DNA of 64,000 bases from Coenobita brevimanus (GCA_032717465.1 CM064657.1:17821331-17885330); one strand, 5' to 3'. Shown: positions 43,141 to 56,761, counted from the first letter of the stretch. Notes: a model not told the origin generated them from the letters alone. Translations and numbers: made by a program.

Positions 43141-43716
43141 GGTTTGGGTGGAGTCACCCCCTCCCTACACTATTGCCATGTTTCCTAACCCTACGATGTA
43201 TAACGCCTGTGGTTTGTGTAGTAGGAATGATACATAAACATAACTCATACTAATATAACTGTAATGAAAGTGCTGACATGTATCAAGGAAGAATAAAACT
43301 ATTCTGCATACTATATTATACGATAATAGAGAAACGTGGCATAAAAATTTGGCAGTGTTGCTCTAAAAATATTCTAATTATTATTTACTTCCCCAACACT
43401 TCTAACATTGCTAATTAATTTAGCAAGTATAATTGCAAGAAAATTTGAAGGGATGAAAGTGGGAAGAGGCGATCCTTTCATAATTAAAATAAATATATCA
43501 AACAGCTCTGGGGTGGCAGCACTCACGCGACACGTGTTTGTGTGTACGCTGTGGGAGGTCACCAACCCCCTACAGGATTTAGGCCTATTGGGGAAACCTC
43601 TATAAAAAAAACGCGCCGTGACTTTTACCTCAAGGGTGGTGCGGAAATAAAGTCAAAATTATAATCCATACATAAAAATGGAAGTAAAAAACCATGGATG
43701 ACACATAACAAAATCT

Positions 43717-43717
<1 letters not shown>

Positions 43718-43753
<36 letters not shown>

Positions 43754-43768
43754 ATAATAATAATAATA
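43718..43768. repeat. (GA)n-(ATA)n compound microsatellite
   Basis: About 16 GA units followed by about 6 ATA units. Confidence 0.95.
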
Positions 43769-44080
43769 AAACTTTATTTCCACTAAACAGTGGGTATTCT
43801 TATACATTATACAGTAGTACAGCATACAGTATGAAAGTTCTATACACAATATAATACAAGTTGATACATATGGTGGAGAATAGTGACAGAGAGGTAAATG
43901 GTTTAAAAGGTGTGGGGACACTTAGGTTAAAAATAGATCAATTAAGGGATTTAGGAACGAAGGCAGTGGGAAGGATTAAGACAGATGGGATTGTAAGATT
44001 AGGGAGTTTGAGCAATAGGGTAGAATGTATGCTCTCAATAAAAGTATAGCAATTATCAACGGCTAATTATTATACAGGTG

Positions 44081-44205
44081 TTGATGGTGGGGGTCTATAT
44101 TTATAGGAGGTGTTGGTGGTGGAGGTATAGCGGGTGTTGTTGATGGGGGTGTTGTTGGGGGTAGGGGTATAGGGGGTGTTGGTGGCAGGGGTATAGGGGG
44201 TATTA
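44081..44205. repeat. GGTGTTGGTGG/GGTATAGG minisatellite
   Basis: Four or five units of about 25-30 bp combining GGTGTTG(G/T)TGG with GGTATAG(G/C)GG. Confidence 0.75.
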
Positions 44206-44385
44206 GAAAAACGGAGATCACAAGAGGGAAACAGTGTCAAGGTCATCGCTGATGGAGAGGTCAGCTCGGAAACGTGGCAACAGTGCAGGGAGGGGGTGAC
44301 TCCACCAAAACCCTACGTTTCGATCTGTCAGACTATAACAGAGAATGTTTTCTTTAGTTAATCTGAAACAGACAGAGAAGATTAA

Positions 44386-44390
<5 letters not shown>

Positions 44391-44452
<62 letters not shown>
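44391..44452. repeat. (GA)n microsatellite
   Basis: About 31 GA units directly upstream of the pseudogene that follows. Confidence 0.95.
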
Positions 44453-44453
<1 letters not shown>

Positions 44454-44562
44454 ATTTGGAAATGAGTCAATAAGTGGAGAGGGCATGAGACTCAAAAGAG
44501 TGTAATATATGATTAAATGAAGCCAAGATCGCCCAGGGTACTTTTGTGCTGTTGGCTGTGAC

Positions 44563-45998
44563 ATGAAAGTGAAGCAAACTATTCAACGTGTCTCCAAGGG
44601 TCCTGGTGGTTGCTATGTGGTGGGTGCTACTGCAGTGCCGCTGCTGTGGCAGAATTTGAACTCCTTTTCCATGAGATTGATCTCATTGCAAATCTTCTCA
44701 ACCTGCTCACAACAAACACTGCCATGCATCAAAAGGAATGCCACATTCAGCATGCTCTCAGCAAGTCTCGCCGTGCCCCATTAAATGAAAATGTGGCAAA
44801 ACTTCTTGAATACGTTCAAGATCGACAGAAGCCATATGTTACTGTCACAGTTCGTGTACCACTGCGCAACATTCTTACCAAGCAAACGGTCAACCATACG
44901 ATCTCCAAACGCCTGCTCAGGTGCTTGTAAAATGGTGAGTGAGTGTACAAAGTCTACAGCAAAGAGAGGCTGGTAGACAGAGCTAAAAAGATCGGCACTA
45001 CGATATCAAAGATGAAGCTGCCATGATTCTATGATCAACCACAGACTGCAAACAAAGCAGAGGACATTACAGTGCTGACTAAGATCTCTACTAAAGACGT
45101 TATTGAAGCCCAGAGGAACATGGAAACGCAAAAGACCGGGAATGCCTCTTGATAAAAGTCTTTCTCATAAGCTGCTCACGTCATCTCCATTGTTTGATGG
45201 AGACCTTCCAACTCACGTGGACAAGTCCACACTGGTACATGAGATCGAGCCTGGACTTGACCTAAACCAGTGGAGCTCACATTAAAATCTTTCTACTCAA
45301 GTCTTTTTACTTCATGTCAAAGATGCGGGCAATGCCATTACCAGACTTGGAAACTCTTGACGCGGTAGTCAAAATATTTTGCATCATCAGCACGAATATG
45401 CCAGAAGGCAGAATTCATCCATCTCATCCTTCACAGTTATGTCGAAATGTCACTGAGGGAATGAGAATGCTTGAGACGCAGTAAGTCTACTTCAGTCATT
45501 GACATTAATGGAATGAACAACAGAACTCCCATTGCTCAGCAGCTTGACAAGTTCTGGGCCTCTGACGAGAACAAGTGGAATCTTCAGCTTCTGGTCCGAG
45601 AAATAACATGCAAACCTGAAAATAGAGGTCAGCCTGCCATCACTTCAAGTGCTCTGGTGAGTGATGGCGAGGTGCTTCCAGTCATTACAACTGCTGGTGA
45701 AATCCCAGAGTTACTGACCTGGATTGACGAAGCAGATGCCAGACTCATGGTGCATATCAACTGGACTGTTCGTGCGACGAATTATGAAGGGGTTGTGGTA
45801 ATGTCAAATGACACTGACACGTTTGCCCTGCTTCTCTGCTACATCCCATATTTTCAAACACCGGATTGAAGGAAATCTGTCAACAGTATGGAACTGGTGA
45901 GAAATGCCGCATGTTGCCACAACATAATGCTGTCTCCAAACTAGGTGCTCCACTACCAGGGGTGGTGATCAAAGCTCACATTCCCACAGGCGATAACT
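44563..45998 (+). pseudogene. Multicopy unknown-family gene, 5' part (split by LINE)
   Basis: Broken frames read MKVKQTIQRVSKGPGGCYVV, then NVAKLLEYVQDRQ and KERLVDRAKKIGTTISKMKL. These are followed by EAQRNMET, LTSSPLFDGDLPTHVDKST, QLDKFWASDENKWNLQLLVR and a 132-residue frame with WIDEADARLMVHINW and VVVMSNDTDTFALLLCYIPY. It ends at AHIPTGD just before the LINE. The DEADARL...SNDTD pair of acidic motifs resembles a PIN/FEN-like nuclease core; this is inference. I recognise the family as uncharacterised and repeated in invertebrate genomes, but do not know its function. At least eight frame breaks or stops are present. It continues at 63039. Confidence 0.6.
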
Positions 45999-46099
45999 AA
46001 CTGATTGCTTGACTAAAACATTGGCGGTGCAATGGGCAGGATTACAGGCCGCCGGACACAGACTGTAACTAGAAGGCACACAAGAAATAAAAATGGGGA

Positions 46100-47728
46100 A
46101 AATTGAATAAAGAGAATAAAAAAAAAAACACTAAATCTTGCAAACCAGCTCGGCCTTCTCCACAAGCAAGAGGGTGCCTCTTCCCACAAAACAGGCATCC
46201 TCCCCAAGCACAAATGAAAGACAATATACGCCATCTTCCGCATAGTGGCCAGAGAGGTATCGGCGACATAAATGTCGAAGACTGGGGCACTCTACCAGCA
46301 AGTGCCAGACAGTTAAAGTAACAATCCCCACAGACAGGAGGGGGACCCCCCCTCCATCAAGTAGGAATGAGAGAAACTGGCGTGGCCAATGCAGAGGCGG
46401 CATAAGGCTGTCTCCCACAGGTGAGACTAGCTCCAGTAACTGAAGGAGCCCACTTTTGCACAGACTGTACGCAGCTTGTTGGCTCCCACAGCATCTCAGC
46501 ATTCCTGCAAACAATATCAAACCAGACCGTCAAGGTATGGGTAAAATCAGACGCAGGGAGAAGCTGAGGAGACAGGGACCCCAAGGAAGGAGCAGGCCGA
46601 TCTGCCGCTGCCTTAACCAGCATATTAGCCCGCTCATTCCTTGAGACTCCCACATGGGCCAGGACCCAGCAAAATCCCACCTAACGGCCACGACTGTCGA
46701 GGAGGTAAAGCCACTCCATAATACTGTAGATAAAATCAATGGATGAGAGGAAGTAAAGGATTTCAATGCAGAAAGAGCATTACGAGAGTCACTAAAAACA
46801 ATAACAGAGGATTGGGGGAGAGTAAAAATGATTTGAAGAGCAGGTAAAATCACAGACAGTTCCGCCATAAAATCGAAAGCAATACTAGGAAGGCTGCTGC
46901 ATTGACAGAAGGAAAAGAAGACAACACCAAAAGCTCACCCCAGCATCGGACAGAACCATCTATATAGACAGGGATGGAACTCTCATGGGTGGAAGAATGT
47001 TCTAAAAACAGAGAAAGTGACACATGAGAGGTAAGAGAGCTCTTTTTATCAATAACAGACCTACTGATTGACACACAAGGAAGCAGCCAATAGCCTACCC
47101 TAGGGATAGACTGGGGACAAACTGACAATGAAGGGACAGACAAGGCTGACATAACAGACCTGACACCATAACCAAAAGCCTTCAAAAACTTGGGTGAGTG
47201 ACAAAAAGAGAAGAACAGGAATCCCGGGAGACTGGCACAGGACACTGAATCCGGGAGGAGGTGAACCCAATACCAAAACCTCAACATCAACAACTGGCAG
47301 CGCAAGTCCAAGGGGATGGCGCCAGCATGCACCAAGAAATTCGAAATTGGAGATGGCCTAAAAGCTCCAGTCGCCATACGAACACCAGTATGGTGCACAG
47401 AGTCCAACACATGGAGACGGGTCTCTGTAATGGAAGAGTAAACCTCACACCCATACTCAAGTCCAGGAAGAATAAGAGATCTGTGCAAGGGAAGGAGGGC
47501 CTGATGGTCAGCACCCCAAGAGGTATGAGCCAGAACCCTCAGGAGACACATGGCCATAATACAGACCAACTTACTATACCGGAAATAAGGAACCCAGGTC
47601 AGTCGTCTTTCAAAGATCAGACCCAGAAACCGTGTCTCCTCCACATATGAGACTGTGCGACCATAACGATATGGGTTTGGGTCCGGATGAATACCACGAA
47701 GACTCAAAAAAGTATGGCCACAGTCTCC

Positions 47729-47761
<33 letters not shown>

Positions 47762-47907
47762 GGAAATGACGAGTCTCAGCCCACTGGGAAATCTTATTAA
47801 GTGCCAGCTGCAGCTTCCTCTCAACCAAAGACATCTGAGACACAGAGACGGAAACCGACAGGTCATCAACATACAAAGAACCACGGACACCATCCGGGAG
47901 TACAAAG
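46100..47907 (-). pseudogene. LINE ORF2 C-terminal half: RT end, RNase H, Cys-rich tail
   Basis: From 47907 down: VLPDGVRGSLYVDDLSVSV (the catalytic region's LYVDDL), LALNKISQWAETRHF and then a 30-base poly(T) interruption. Next are GIHPDPNPYRYGR and VEETRFLGLIFERRLTW, then GADHQALLPLHRSLILPGLE. RNase H follows: VYIDGSVRCWG (first Asp), MAELSVILPAL (Glu) and VIVFSDSRNALSALKSF (Asp), a complete acidic triad. The remainder is frame-shifted: VCRNAEMLWEP, GGPPPVCGDCYF (zinc-binding C-terminus). RNase H would remove the RNA strand during integration. Several shifts make it dead. Confidence 0.8.
47729..47760. repeat. Poly(A) expansion inside the LINE RT
   Basis: About 31 A (poly(T) on the coding strand) replaces the few residues normally following TRHFRFS. 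Confidence 0.9.
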
Positions 47908-50900
47908 TACAAAGGAATGAAACAGCAACAGACCTATTGGTCCTTTCGAAGCCGCTTGTTACAGACAAGACTTCACTATGATGTCTAATTCTACAAGTTG
48001 AAGAAAAGGTTAGTAAAACAAGAAGCTCCCTCCCACCCACCAAATCCTCCCGTCGAAGCTGGCAGGAAACAAATGAGAAGGACCACCCTGCAGCATGGAA
48101 AAGCTGACATGGAATTTTCATAGGAAAGACTGAAAAGTGGTAAACTATATTTTTTCCTACTATATCTACAAGTGTCAAGAAGCTAGAAGTATCATTAATT
48201 ACACAGTATTTATCTATTATAGTTTCATCACAATCTGAGATATAGAAAAACAGCATACTGTATTATTCAGTCTTGAAGGTGTTTAGCTGGGGATTTGAAG
48301 CGAGATACGTATCCAAGCGATTTTGGAATGTCACCACCGTACTGCAATCAGCGACATCCCTGGGCAGTTTATTCCAAATCTTAACAACCCTATTATGGAA
48401 AAAATGCTTGACTTCATTAGATTGGAATGGCTTTCCAATAATCTTATACTACTTCTAGTATAGATGGAAAGTTCTTGTCAACGTCCATATTATTAATTCC
48501 TTTAATAAGCTTGAATATATGAATCGGATCCCCTAGTAGTCTGCCCTTTGATAGGTTAAATAACTTTATCTCATTGAATTGCTCCTCGTATGATTTGTTC
48601 CCCAGCCTGGGTATCATTTTGTTGCCACTGTACTCTCACTAATTTCCCTAAATCTTTCCTGTAATACAGTGACCAGAACTGCATACAATATTCTAGATGT
48701 GAATGCACCAAGGAATTGTACAGGGTAAGAATTACATTTTCAGATTTGAACTCAAGATCTACCTATAATTCCAACCAGTTCGTTAGCTTTCTTTATAGCT
48801 TCTGTGCACTTTTTACTTGGCTTCAGATCATATGTTACAATTATTCCTACATCTTTTTCATAGTTTACAATGATGAGTTTTGAATGAATCATTATATAAC
48901 TAAATTTTTAATTTTTACATCCAGTATTTAGAACTTTGTGTTTATCAGTATTAAAATCCATTTGCCATTTTTCAGCCCATTTAAGCATTTATCAAAATCT
49001 TTTTGAATCAATATTCTTTGTCCTGGGGTATCTGCTCTATTAGCCTACCAATCTTCATTTCATCAGCAAATTTTGATAATTTACTAAACACGACTTCATC
49101 AATGTCGTCTGTATAACTCAAGAACAATATACAGGACCCAAAACTGAGCCTTGCTGTACTCCATTTATAACATTTTTCCAGTCTGATTCCTTACGATTGA
49201 TTACAACTCTGTGTTAATGATTCGTAAGCCAGCTTTCAATCCATCTTAGTACACTGCCACTGATACCATGGAGGCACAGTTTCTCTACAAGTCGAATATG
49301 TGGAACATTATTAAATGCTATTTGGAAATCAAGATAAGTGACATCGATTGATTTAGTGCTGTCGTACAAATTGATAATAATACTGAAAAAATCAAGTAGA
49401 TTAGTAAGACATGAATGCTTCTTCCGAAATCCGTGCTGAGTCGTTGATGAGATTGTTTTGTTCTAAATGCTTTACCAATTTATCTCTAATTATGGTTTCT
49501 AACAACTTGCAAACAACTGGGTGGTAATTGCTGGGTTGAGATTTGTCTCCCTTTTTGAATAAATGGAGTTACATTTGCTAATTTCCAACTGGTTGGTATG
49601 GTGCCGTTTCTGAGAGAGAGATTGAATATATGTGCTAAGGGTTTCACTATTTCGTCTTTTGCTTCCTTTAAGACTCTTGGAGATATTCTATCTGGCCCTG
49701 ATGTTTTGTCTTTGTTAATTAGCATAGGGAGTACATCTCTCTGATAATGCTATCGTTGAGTGTGTTATCTTCAACTACGTGTGCGGAGGACAATGCTCGG
49801 ATCGAGAATGGATTTTCTACTGTAAATAAAGATGTAAGAAAGTGTTAAGAATTTTAGCCATCCCGGTTTCATCATTTGTATGTTCACCATTTGCTGATAC
49901 TAATGGTCTTGTTGTTGGTGTTAATATTTTCTTATTTCTGATATAACTGGAAAATTCTTTGGGGTTTGATTTACTGATGCTTGCAATATGCGTTTTTTTT
50001 TTTTTTTTTTTTTTTTTTTAGCCTACTTTGCTTTATTAACTTTTTAGAATTTCGTCATTAGCTATGGTAAACATCTTTATCCACCTCATTATTAGTGGCT
50101 TTATATTTCTGATAAGCAAGGTTTTTACTGAAAGACTTTTCTTAATATTGCGCATCAGTACACATTCCTTAACCGCTGTATTAATGATTTCTGTGAAGTC
50201 TGTCCATGCTATTTGTACTTTTGTACTTTTAATAATCGGTTTCCATTCACTGCTACTTAATATTAGCTTTAACTTGTGAAAATTGGCTTTCTTGTTGTCT
50301 GGGATTTTCTTGTAACTACAATTTTGGTCAGTGTTAAAGAAGCTGAAGTTGAATGTGACTGTGATGGTCAGTAGTACTGAATTCTTCCCCTACTTGAACA
50401 TTATGAACTAAGTTTTCTGATGTCGCCAATATAAGATGTAGGATATTTTCTCGACACGTGGGTTGCTCTACAAACTGATATAATTAGCTCTCAGGTAAGT
50501 TAGCATACAAGTCTAACCCTGTGTGCGAAGATAAGGATCCATTCCATCTTGTTACTGGGAAATTGAAATCTCCAACAATTACAGTATTCTGGGTGCAACA
50601 TACTTTCGCTATTTGTTGGTATATTTTATTGTCAATTTTGCAAGACTGGGCCAGTGGACGATAAATTAATCCGAATGTCATCTTTCTGCATAACTCATTT
50701 TTGAGCTGAACGTAAGTTATTTCAATTTTGCCAATTGATGGTGTAAAGATTACAACTGGATGAAGGTTACTTTTAATATATAGCAATACACTGCCGCCCA
50801 GTCTCCCATTCCTCTCATCTCTGAAAATACTGTAATCAGAATGTTGTATTCTGCTATAAATTCAGTAATGGCAACAATATCAAATGCATCAACAAATACT

Positions 50901-51278
50901 TGGGCCTCTAAATCTGGAAACTTATTTCTGAAACTGCACACATTTACAAGAAAAATTGTAACATTAGCTTTACTCCACCGAAGGTGGTCTGGGACACTGG
51001 CCATTCCCTGAATACAGTTTAAGTCAGCTCATCTGTTCGTCCTGAGTGCTTTCCATTTTTTCTCCAGTAGGACCGCACAGCTTCATTCAGGACTCGGCCT
51101 AAGCACGCAGAACCAGCTGCATTCAAGTGCAGACCATCCCTTGCAAGCATCCCCGGCTGTTGGTAAAAATCGTTTCATGCATTGATGAAGTCAATACCTT
51201 CCTGCCGACAAAGAGACTTTAAACGATGATTAAGACTGAAGGCCTTAATACAGAATGTACTGCAAGCCGCTATCCTAG
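47908..51278 (-). mobile_element. CR1-type LINE nested in the RNase H LINE
   Basis: The minus strand begins inside ORF1 with LKSLCRQEGIDFIN and then MLARDGLHLNAAGSACL, the D-x2-H end of an SGNH esterase typical of CR1 ORF1. ORF2 follows: endonuclease VNVCSFRNKFPDLEA, YIKSNLHPV, VGDFNFPVTRW; then RT SGPDRISPRVLKEAKDEI, SWKLANVTP, QGSVLGP. The end is HNRVVKIWNKLPRDVADCST, FKTE and a stop near 48262. A 3' UTR with GAAAGGACCAATAGGTC closes it. It is 5' truncated and full of stops. Host LINE sequence resumes at the same codon region (VLP|DGV), with GGTAGCACA/GGGAGTACA as worn duplication. A poly(T) run is at 49989-50019. Confidence 0.85.
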
Positions 51279-52730
51279 GTAGCACACTAATAACAATGTT
51301 GAGAGGTATAATGAAGAGTGTGACACTAAGGATACTCCCATGTGGCACCCCATCTTCGAGAGGACGGGCATCAGACAGCATGCCCCCAATCCACACACGT
51401 AAAAAAACAGTTAGATAAAAACTGACTAATCAAAACACGCAAACGGCTACAAAGACCAAACTCATATAGAGGAAGTAAAATACCATGAAGCCAGGCAGTG
51501 TCTCATGCCTTCTTGAGATCAGAGAAGACCGTGATGTGGCGTTGGTTAGTGGAGAAAGCCTCACAAACAGAAGATTCCAAGGATAGTAGGACATCAGAGG
51601 TAGACTTCGTTTTATGAAAGACATACTGGACTGGTGATAAGTAATTGCCCCTCTCTAAATACCACATGAGCCGTCCATATAAAATCTTCTTCAACAACTT
51701 GCAAACACAAGGGGTCAGAGAGATGGGATGATAATTTGTTGCCTGCAGATGATCCTTTCCAGGCTTAGGGATGGGGATAACCACAGCAACGCCTTAAGAA
51801 GACGGAAACTCACCAGTACACAAAATTGTACTATATAGAGCCAGTAAAAGGGAAAGGGGTTCATCAGACATGTGACGCAAAAAGGCACATGGAATTTCAC
51901 TATAGCCTGGAGATGAATCATGACACTGTAACAATGCTGCTTGAAGTTCAGAAACAGAGAAAAGGACATTATACGATTCACCCCCAGAAAAGATGAAACT
52001 GAGATCTCAATATTCCAAGCACCGATGGTGGCGTGCAAGGGCTGATGCAGTGTCTTTTTAAAATGCACCAGCAAAATGGCCAACAGAGTTTGGCAACAGC
52101 AAAGGGATCAGTCACAGTCCCACCTGCACGCAATAAAACAGGAGGGGAGGGGACAGTAAATTTCCCAGAAATTTTTCTCACCCGGCTCGACACCTGGGTG
52201 AGGGAAGTCCGTGAGTTGGACGAGGAAACATAGGTCTTCCATGACGCACACCTGGCCTCTTTTAATACCTGCTGTGCATGAGCTCGTGCCCTTTGAAAGG
52301 CCATCAAACATTGAGAGACACCACAATGGCCACGAAGGCAAGAAAAACTGACACACCTGGCCCTCATTGCAGAGGTGCATTCAGGGATCCACCAGGAAAC
52401 TGGATGAGTAGGAAGTCGACCAAAACTCTTGGGAATAGATGAAAGAGCTGCCAAGTGCAGTATGTCAGCTATATATGCCTCCGTTCCCTCAGTACTACGA
52501 ACACTGTCCACAGTGCGGTCAGTGGCACCTAACTCCCTGAAGAGTGGCCAGTTCCTCTTATTCAGAGGGCAGCAAGGAAGACAACACTGTGTCTCACACC
52601 CAGCAGAAGTTAAAATAATTGGGAAGTGGTCACTACCATGCATATCTGGCAACACAATTAAAATCTAAAACAGCAGTAACTGAGCAGAGGCAAATCAATG
52701 GCTATGGAAATACCAGTATGACTATGGATG
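51279..52730 (-). pseudogene. LINE ORF2 middle: endonuclease end and RT palm
   Basis: After the foldback insertion the reading resumes at YIHSHTGISIAIDLPL. After a shift it has LPDMHGSDHFPIILTSAG (the catalytic SDH of the endonuclease). A long linker follows, then MVIPIPKPGKDHLQATNYHP and SPVQYVFHKTKSTSDVLLSL. VFSDLKKA and LEDGVPHGSILSVTLF complete the RT motifs up to the CR1 insertion. It joins to 47907 across CR1 and to 60430 across the foldback. Confidence 0.8.
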
Positions 52731-53205
52731 TACAGACGTCGGAATAAGTTCGTTTCCTTTACCGTGTTTGTAACACTGCTCGATGGAGAGGTATCCCCTC
52801 CTCCTCCCTTCCTCATACTCCCACACTACCACTCAACCCCCCCACTATTCTCTCCGACCCCATAACCCCACCCGGTACCGTCCATACTCTCGCTCACAGC
52901 CAGCTAGGGGTTTCTGTGCTTCGAGCACCTCTCTAATTAAGTGTAGTCCGACCAACTAATAAAGGAATAGTACACCCACGCACCAAAGTTTTTGTACCCA
53001 CCTCAGTGGAAGGAAGTGGAAGTCAGGGTTAGAGAGAGAGCAGGCGAACGGACAACTGTGAGTGGTAGTTTGATACTGAGCTACGAGGCGAATGGTGAGA
53101 AGCTTCATGAAAATTGGATTCGAAACATTTCCGTACTATTCACCTCCAAAACATTATGCGTTTATAACACACATAGCATATAATATTACATAGCTTGCTA
53201 TGTTA

Positions 53206-54123
53206 TCATGGAGTCCTGCGAAACTGGTCCAGGCACGACCCATCTATTTCGGATCCTCATCATACAAATAAAGCACCGAGCTACTGTAGTTGTTTATAAG
53301 ATGCGACTGGTCATTATCACTGCAGTGATCATATTTGTGAATATGTTATTCCTGGCTTGTCTATAGCTATAATATAGAATTACTTTGGAACTAATGCTGA
53401 TTCCCAGTAACTGTGTGGATGGTTATGTTAATATTATTTTATATGGACGAATAAACCACATTGTGATGGGCAGCGGAGAACATTCACCAATAATTAACTA
53501 CAGCCAGATGAAATTTGAAGCAAACAACACAAAATATTATGAGTTAACGAAGATACAGCTGTGATATCCTGCTCCGCCTTGTTATCTAGGTCTTATTTGT
53601 TGCTTGACCTCATACGTGCATTATTTTCCTCCAGTCTCTGTCTATTCTATTCCTCTTACTTTCCAGTATCCTCTTACTGCGAGCCGTCATAATCCTTAGG
53701 GGGTATCTAGTTGTCTGGTCCTATAACTCCTATTGTATTACATTATTTGTCACATCATCACTCCCACACAAACAACGTTAGCACAAGACTTCTGAATTTG
53801 TTACTACCATTAATGGCACTGCCACTACTAACCACTCTTTTCCCTCTGACTAATTTCCCCCACAATACTGCTAATCCACTATAAATCTGTATAATAATAC
53901 ATATGATTTTCCCTATATCTGTGTATCTGCTACCCACATTTTCCCTGTCCCACCGTCAACAACTCGTCAGTTACATCCCACTGCTGCCCCAGTTGCAGCC
54001 TCTCTCTCCCAGCCACCATCGACCCTACTCGTCCCTTATCCCGACACCACACTATCCATCACCTCATACCTGGGCCACCAGGCCTGTTGTCCACCCTCTA
54101 TCGGTGAATATACGTGGTATGCA

Positions 54124-54184
<61 letters not shown>

Positions 54185-54590
54185 GCAGCAGCAGCATAGA
54201 TGTGTAGTGTCCTAACATTTCATATAAAAACTGCAGACCCAAAAACACGCTTATTTACGGAGCACTGATATATTTACCACAGGACCGACCACAGACCGTT
54301 CTTATTATCACTGGGCCTTCGCTGTAGCACATCACCATTGTGATACAACACATTGTAGTCCTTTGTGCGATTACTACAGCTGTTTGGGAATAATTACATA
54401 GTGCACGACATGCCTACAAACCACTAAAATACTCTTGGGACGTTTCACATCCATCCATCAAATAGTCTCGGTGGAGTTAGTGGACAAACAAACAAACAAC
54501 TGGACATAACAGACAGAGGCCGAATGTCACGCATCGGTATATGACGATCTGACAAAACTGTTATCATCCTGCTTTGCAGGTGGCATCATA
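53206..54590 (+). repeat. Foldback inner arm, left
   Basis: From CATGGAGTCCTGCGAAACTG to CTGACAAAACTGTTA and the following AT-rich bases, this matches the right arm in reverse complement with scattered differences. It includes (TAA)n(TTA)n at 54124-54183, expanded relative to the partner. No conserved protein; Ser/Pro-rich frames in both arms are composition effects. Confidence 0.85.
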
Positions 54591-54685
54591 ATTATAGCAA
54601 TTATGATAATAATCATAAAAACAATGATAATAATGATAGCAGTAGTAGTAGTAGTAGTAGTAGTAGTAACAACAACAACAACAAC

Positions 54686-54734
<49 letters not shown>

Positions 54735-54764
54735 GTAGAATTAGAAGTAGTAGTAGTAGTACTA

Positions 54765-54817
<53 letters not shown>

Positions 54818-55086
54818 CATATATTAATAGGCACGATACAAAGTAGGACAAACACCATAATCTCCCTGATGAAACACTTGAACACAGCTTTGACATATGA
54901 AACCAAACAGTGCCATAATGTGCTGTAATGGTAGGGTTACAATAAGCCTGACTAAATTAATGTTTGACAGCAGCCCAACCTTCTGTCATGGCAAACAGAT
55001 ACCCTATTGCGTCAACACATGATGTTTCAGTGTTTGTCCTCCTCTGTATCATGACTAATATCATTTGATTATTATTATTATTATTA

Positions 55087-55109
<23 letters not shown>
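54591..55109. repeat. Foldback loop with trinucleotide repeats
   Basis: (AGT)n, (AAC)n and (AAT)n tracts (54645-54818) and (ATT)n (55067-55120) flank a short core. A further inverted match (CGATACAAAGTAGGACAAACAC at 54834 against 55030-55053) shows that pairing continues almost to the centre near 54950. Confidence 0.8.
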
Positions 55110-55121
<12 letters not shown>

Positions 55122-56452
55122 GACACCTGTAGAGCGGGATTGTAACAGTTTTGTCAGGTCGTCATACACCGATGCGTGACATTCGGCCTCTGTCTGTTAT
55201 GTCCAGTCGTTTGTTTGTTTGTCCATTAACTCCTCCAAGACTATTTGATGGATGTCTGTGAAACGTCACATGCGTATTTTAGCGGATTGTAGTCATGTCG
55301 TGCAATGTTATTTTTCCCAAACAGCTGTAGTGATCCCACAAAGGACTACAATGTGTTGTATTACAATGGTGCAGTGCTAAAGTGAAGGTCTAGTGGTAAT
55401 GATAAGAACGGTCTGTGGTCGGCTCTGTGGTAAATGTATCAGTGCTCCGTAAAATAGGCACGTTTTGGGTCTGCAGTTTTTATATGCAATGTTAGAAACA
55501 CTACACATCTATGTTGTTGCTAACATAAATATTATTATTAAAGCTTACCATGTATATTTATCGGTAAAATGAGTGGACAACTGGCTTGGTGGCCCAGGGA
55601 TGAGGTAAGGGGTAATAATGGTGTCGGGATGAGGGAGGAGTAGGGTCCATTGTGGCTGGGAGAGAGGGGGGTGCAACTGGGGCAGCAGTGGGGTGTAATT
55701 GACGAGTTGTCGACGGTGGGACAGGGAAAATGTGAGTAGCAGATACACAGACATAGGATAAAATTATTATTATACAGATTTATAGTGGATTAGCAGTAGG
55801 CGTAGCAGTAGTAGTATTGTGGGGGAAATTAGTAAGGGGGAAAAGAGTGGTTAGTAATGGCAGTGGCATTAATAGTAGTAACAGATTCAGAAGTCTTGTG
55901 CTAACGTTGTTTGTGCGGAAGTAATGATGTGACAAATAATGTAATACAATAGGAGTTATAGGACCGGACAACTAGATACCCCCTAAGGATTATGACGGCT
56001 TGCAGTAAGAGGATACTTGAATGTAAGAGTAATAGAAGAGGCAGAGTCTGAAGGATAATAATGCACGTATGAGGTCAAGCAACAGTTAAGGTGGAGCAGG
56101 ATACCACAGCTGTATCTTCGTTACCTCATAATATTTTGTGTTGTTTGCTTCTAATTTCATCTGGCTGTAGTTAATTATTGGTGAATGTTCTCCGCTGCCC
56201 ATCACAATGAGGTTTACTCGTCCACATAAAATAATGTTAACATAACCATGCGCACAGCTACTGGGAATCAACATTAATTCCAGAGTCATTCTATAATAGC
56301 TATAGACAAGCCAGGAATAACATATTCACAAAAATGATCACTGCAGTGCTAATGACCAGTCGCAGCTTATTATACAACTAGCTCGGTGCTTTATTTGTAT
56401 GATGAGGATCCGAAGCAGATGGGTCGTGTCTGGACCAGTTTCACAGGACTCC

Positions 56453-56455
<3 letters not shown>
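55110..56455 (-). repeat. Foldback inner arm, right
   Basis: The reverse-complement partner of 53206-54590, ending in CAGTTTCACAGGACTCCATG where the (GA)n minisatellite starts. Confidence 0.85.
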
Positions 56456-56515
<60 letters not shown>

Positions 56516-56553
56516 AATCTGCTGTGATTAAATGTTGCGGTAGTAGACACCTC

Positions 56554-56639
<86 letters not shown>

Positions 56640-56681
56640 AATCTGCTGTGATTAAATGTTGCGGTAGTAGACACCTCTTTT

Positions 56682-56761
<80 letters not shown>

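Larger units (their letters stand above)
43131..44322. repeat. ~55-bp inverted repeats bounding 1.2 kb
   Basis: The left arm (43131-43190) has ATAGGGTTTGGGTGGAGTCA + CCCCCTCCCTACAC. The right arm (44267-44322), reverse-complemented, has GTAGGGTTTTGGTGGAGTCA + CCCCCTCCCTGCAC. ACTATAGT and ACTATAAC near the outer edges could be a worn 8-bp duplication. The interior holds (GA)n/(ATA)n at 43718-43768, a GGTGTTGGTGG minisatellite and no gene. Possibly a non-autonomous DNA transposon. Confidence 0.5.

Noticed and set aside
46850..48256. 468-residue minus frame as one gene
   Set aside because: Its first ~110 residues are CR1 3' UTR; the rest is the interrupted RNase H LINE, so it is a chance fusion across an insertion border.
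54527..54827. Poly-Ile/Val/Thr open frames
   Set aside because: They translate AAT/AGT/AAC trinucleotide repeats in the foldback loop.
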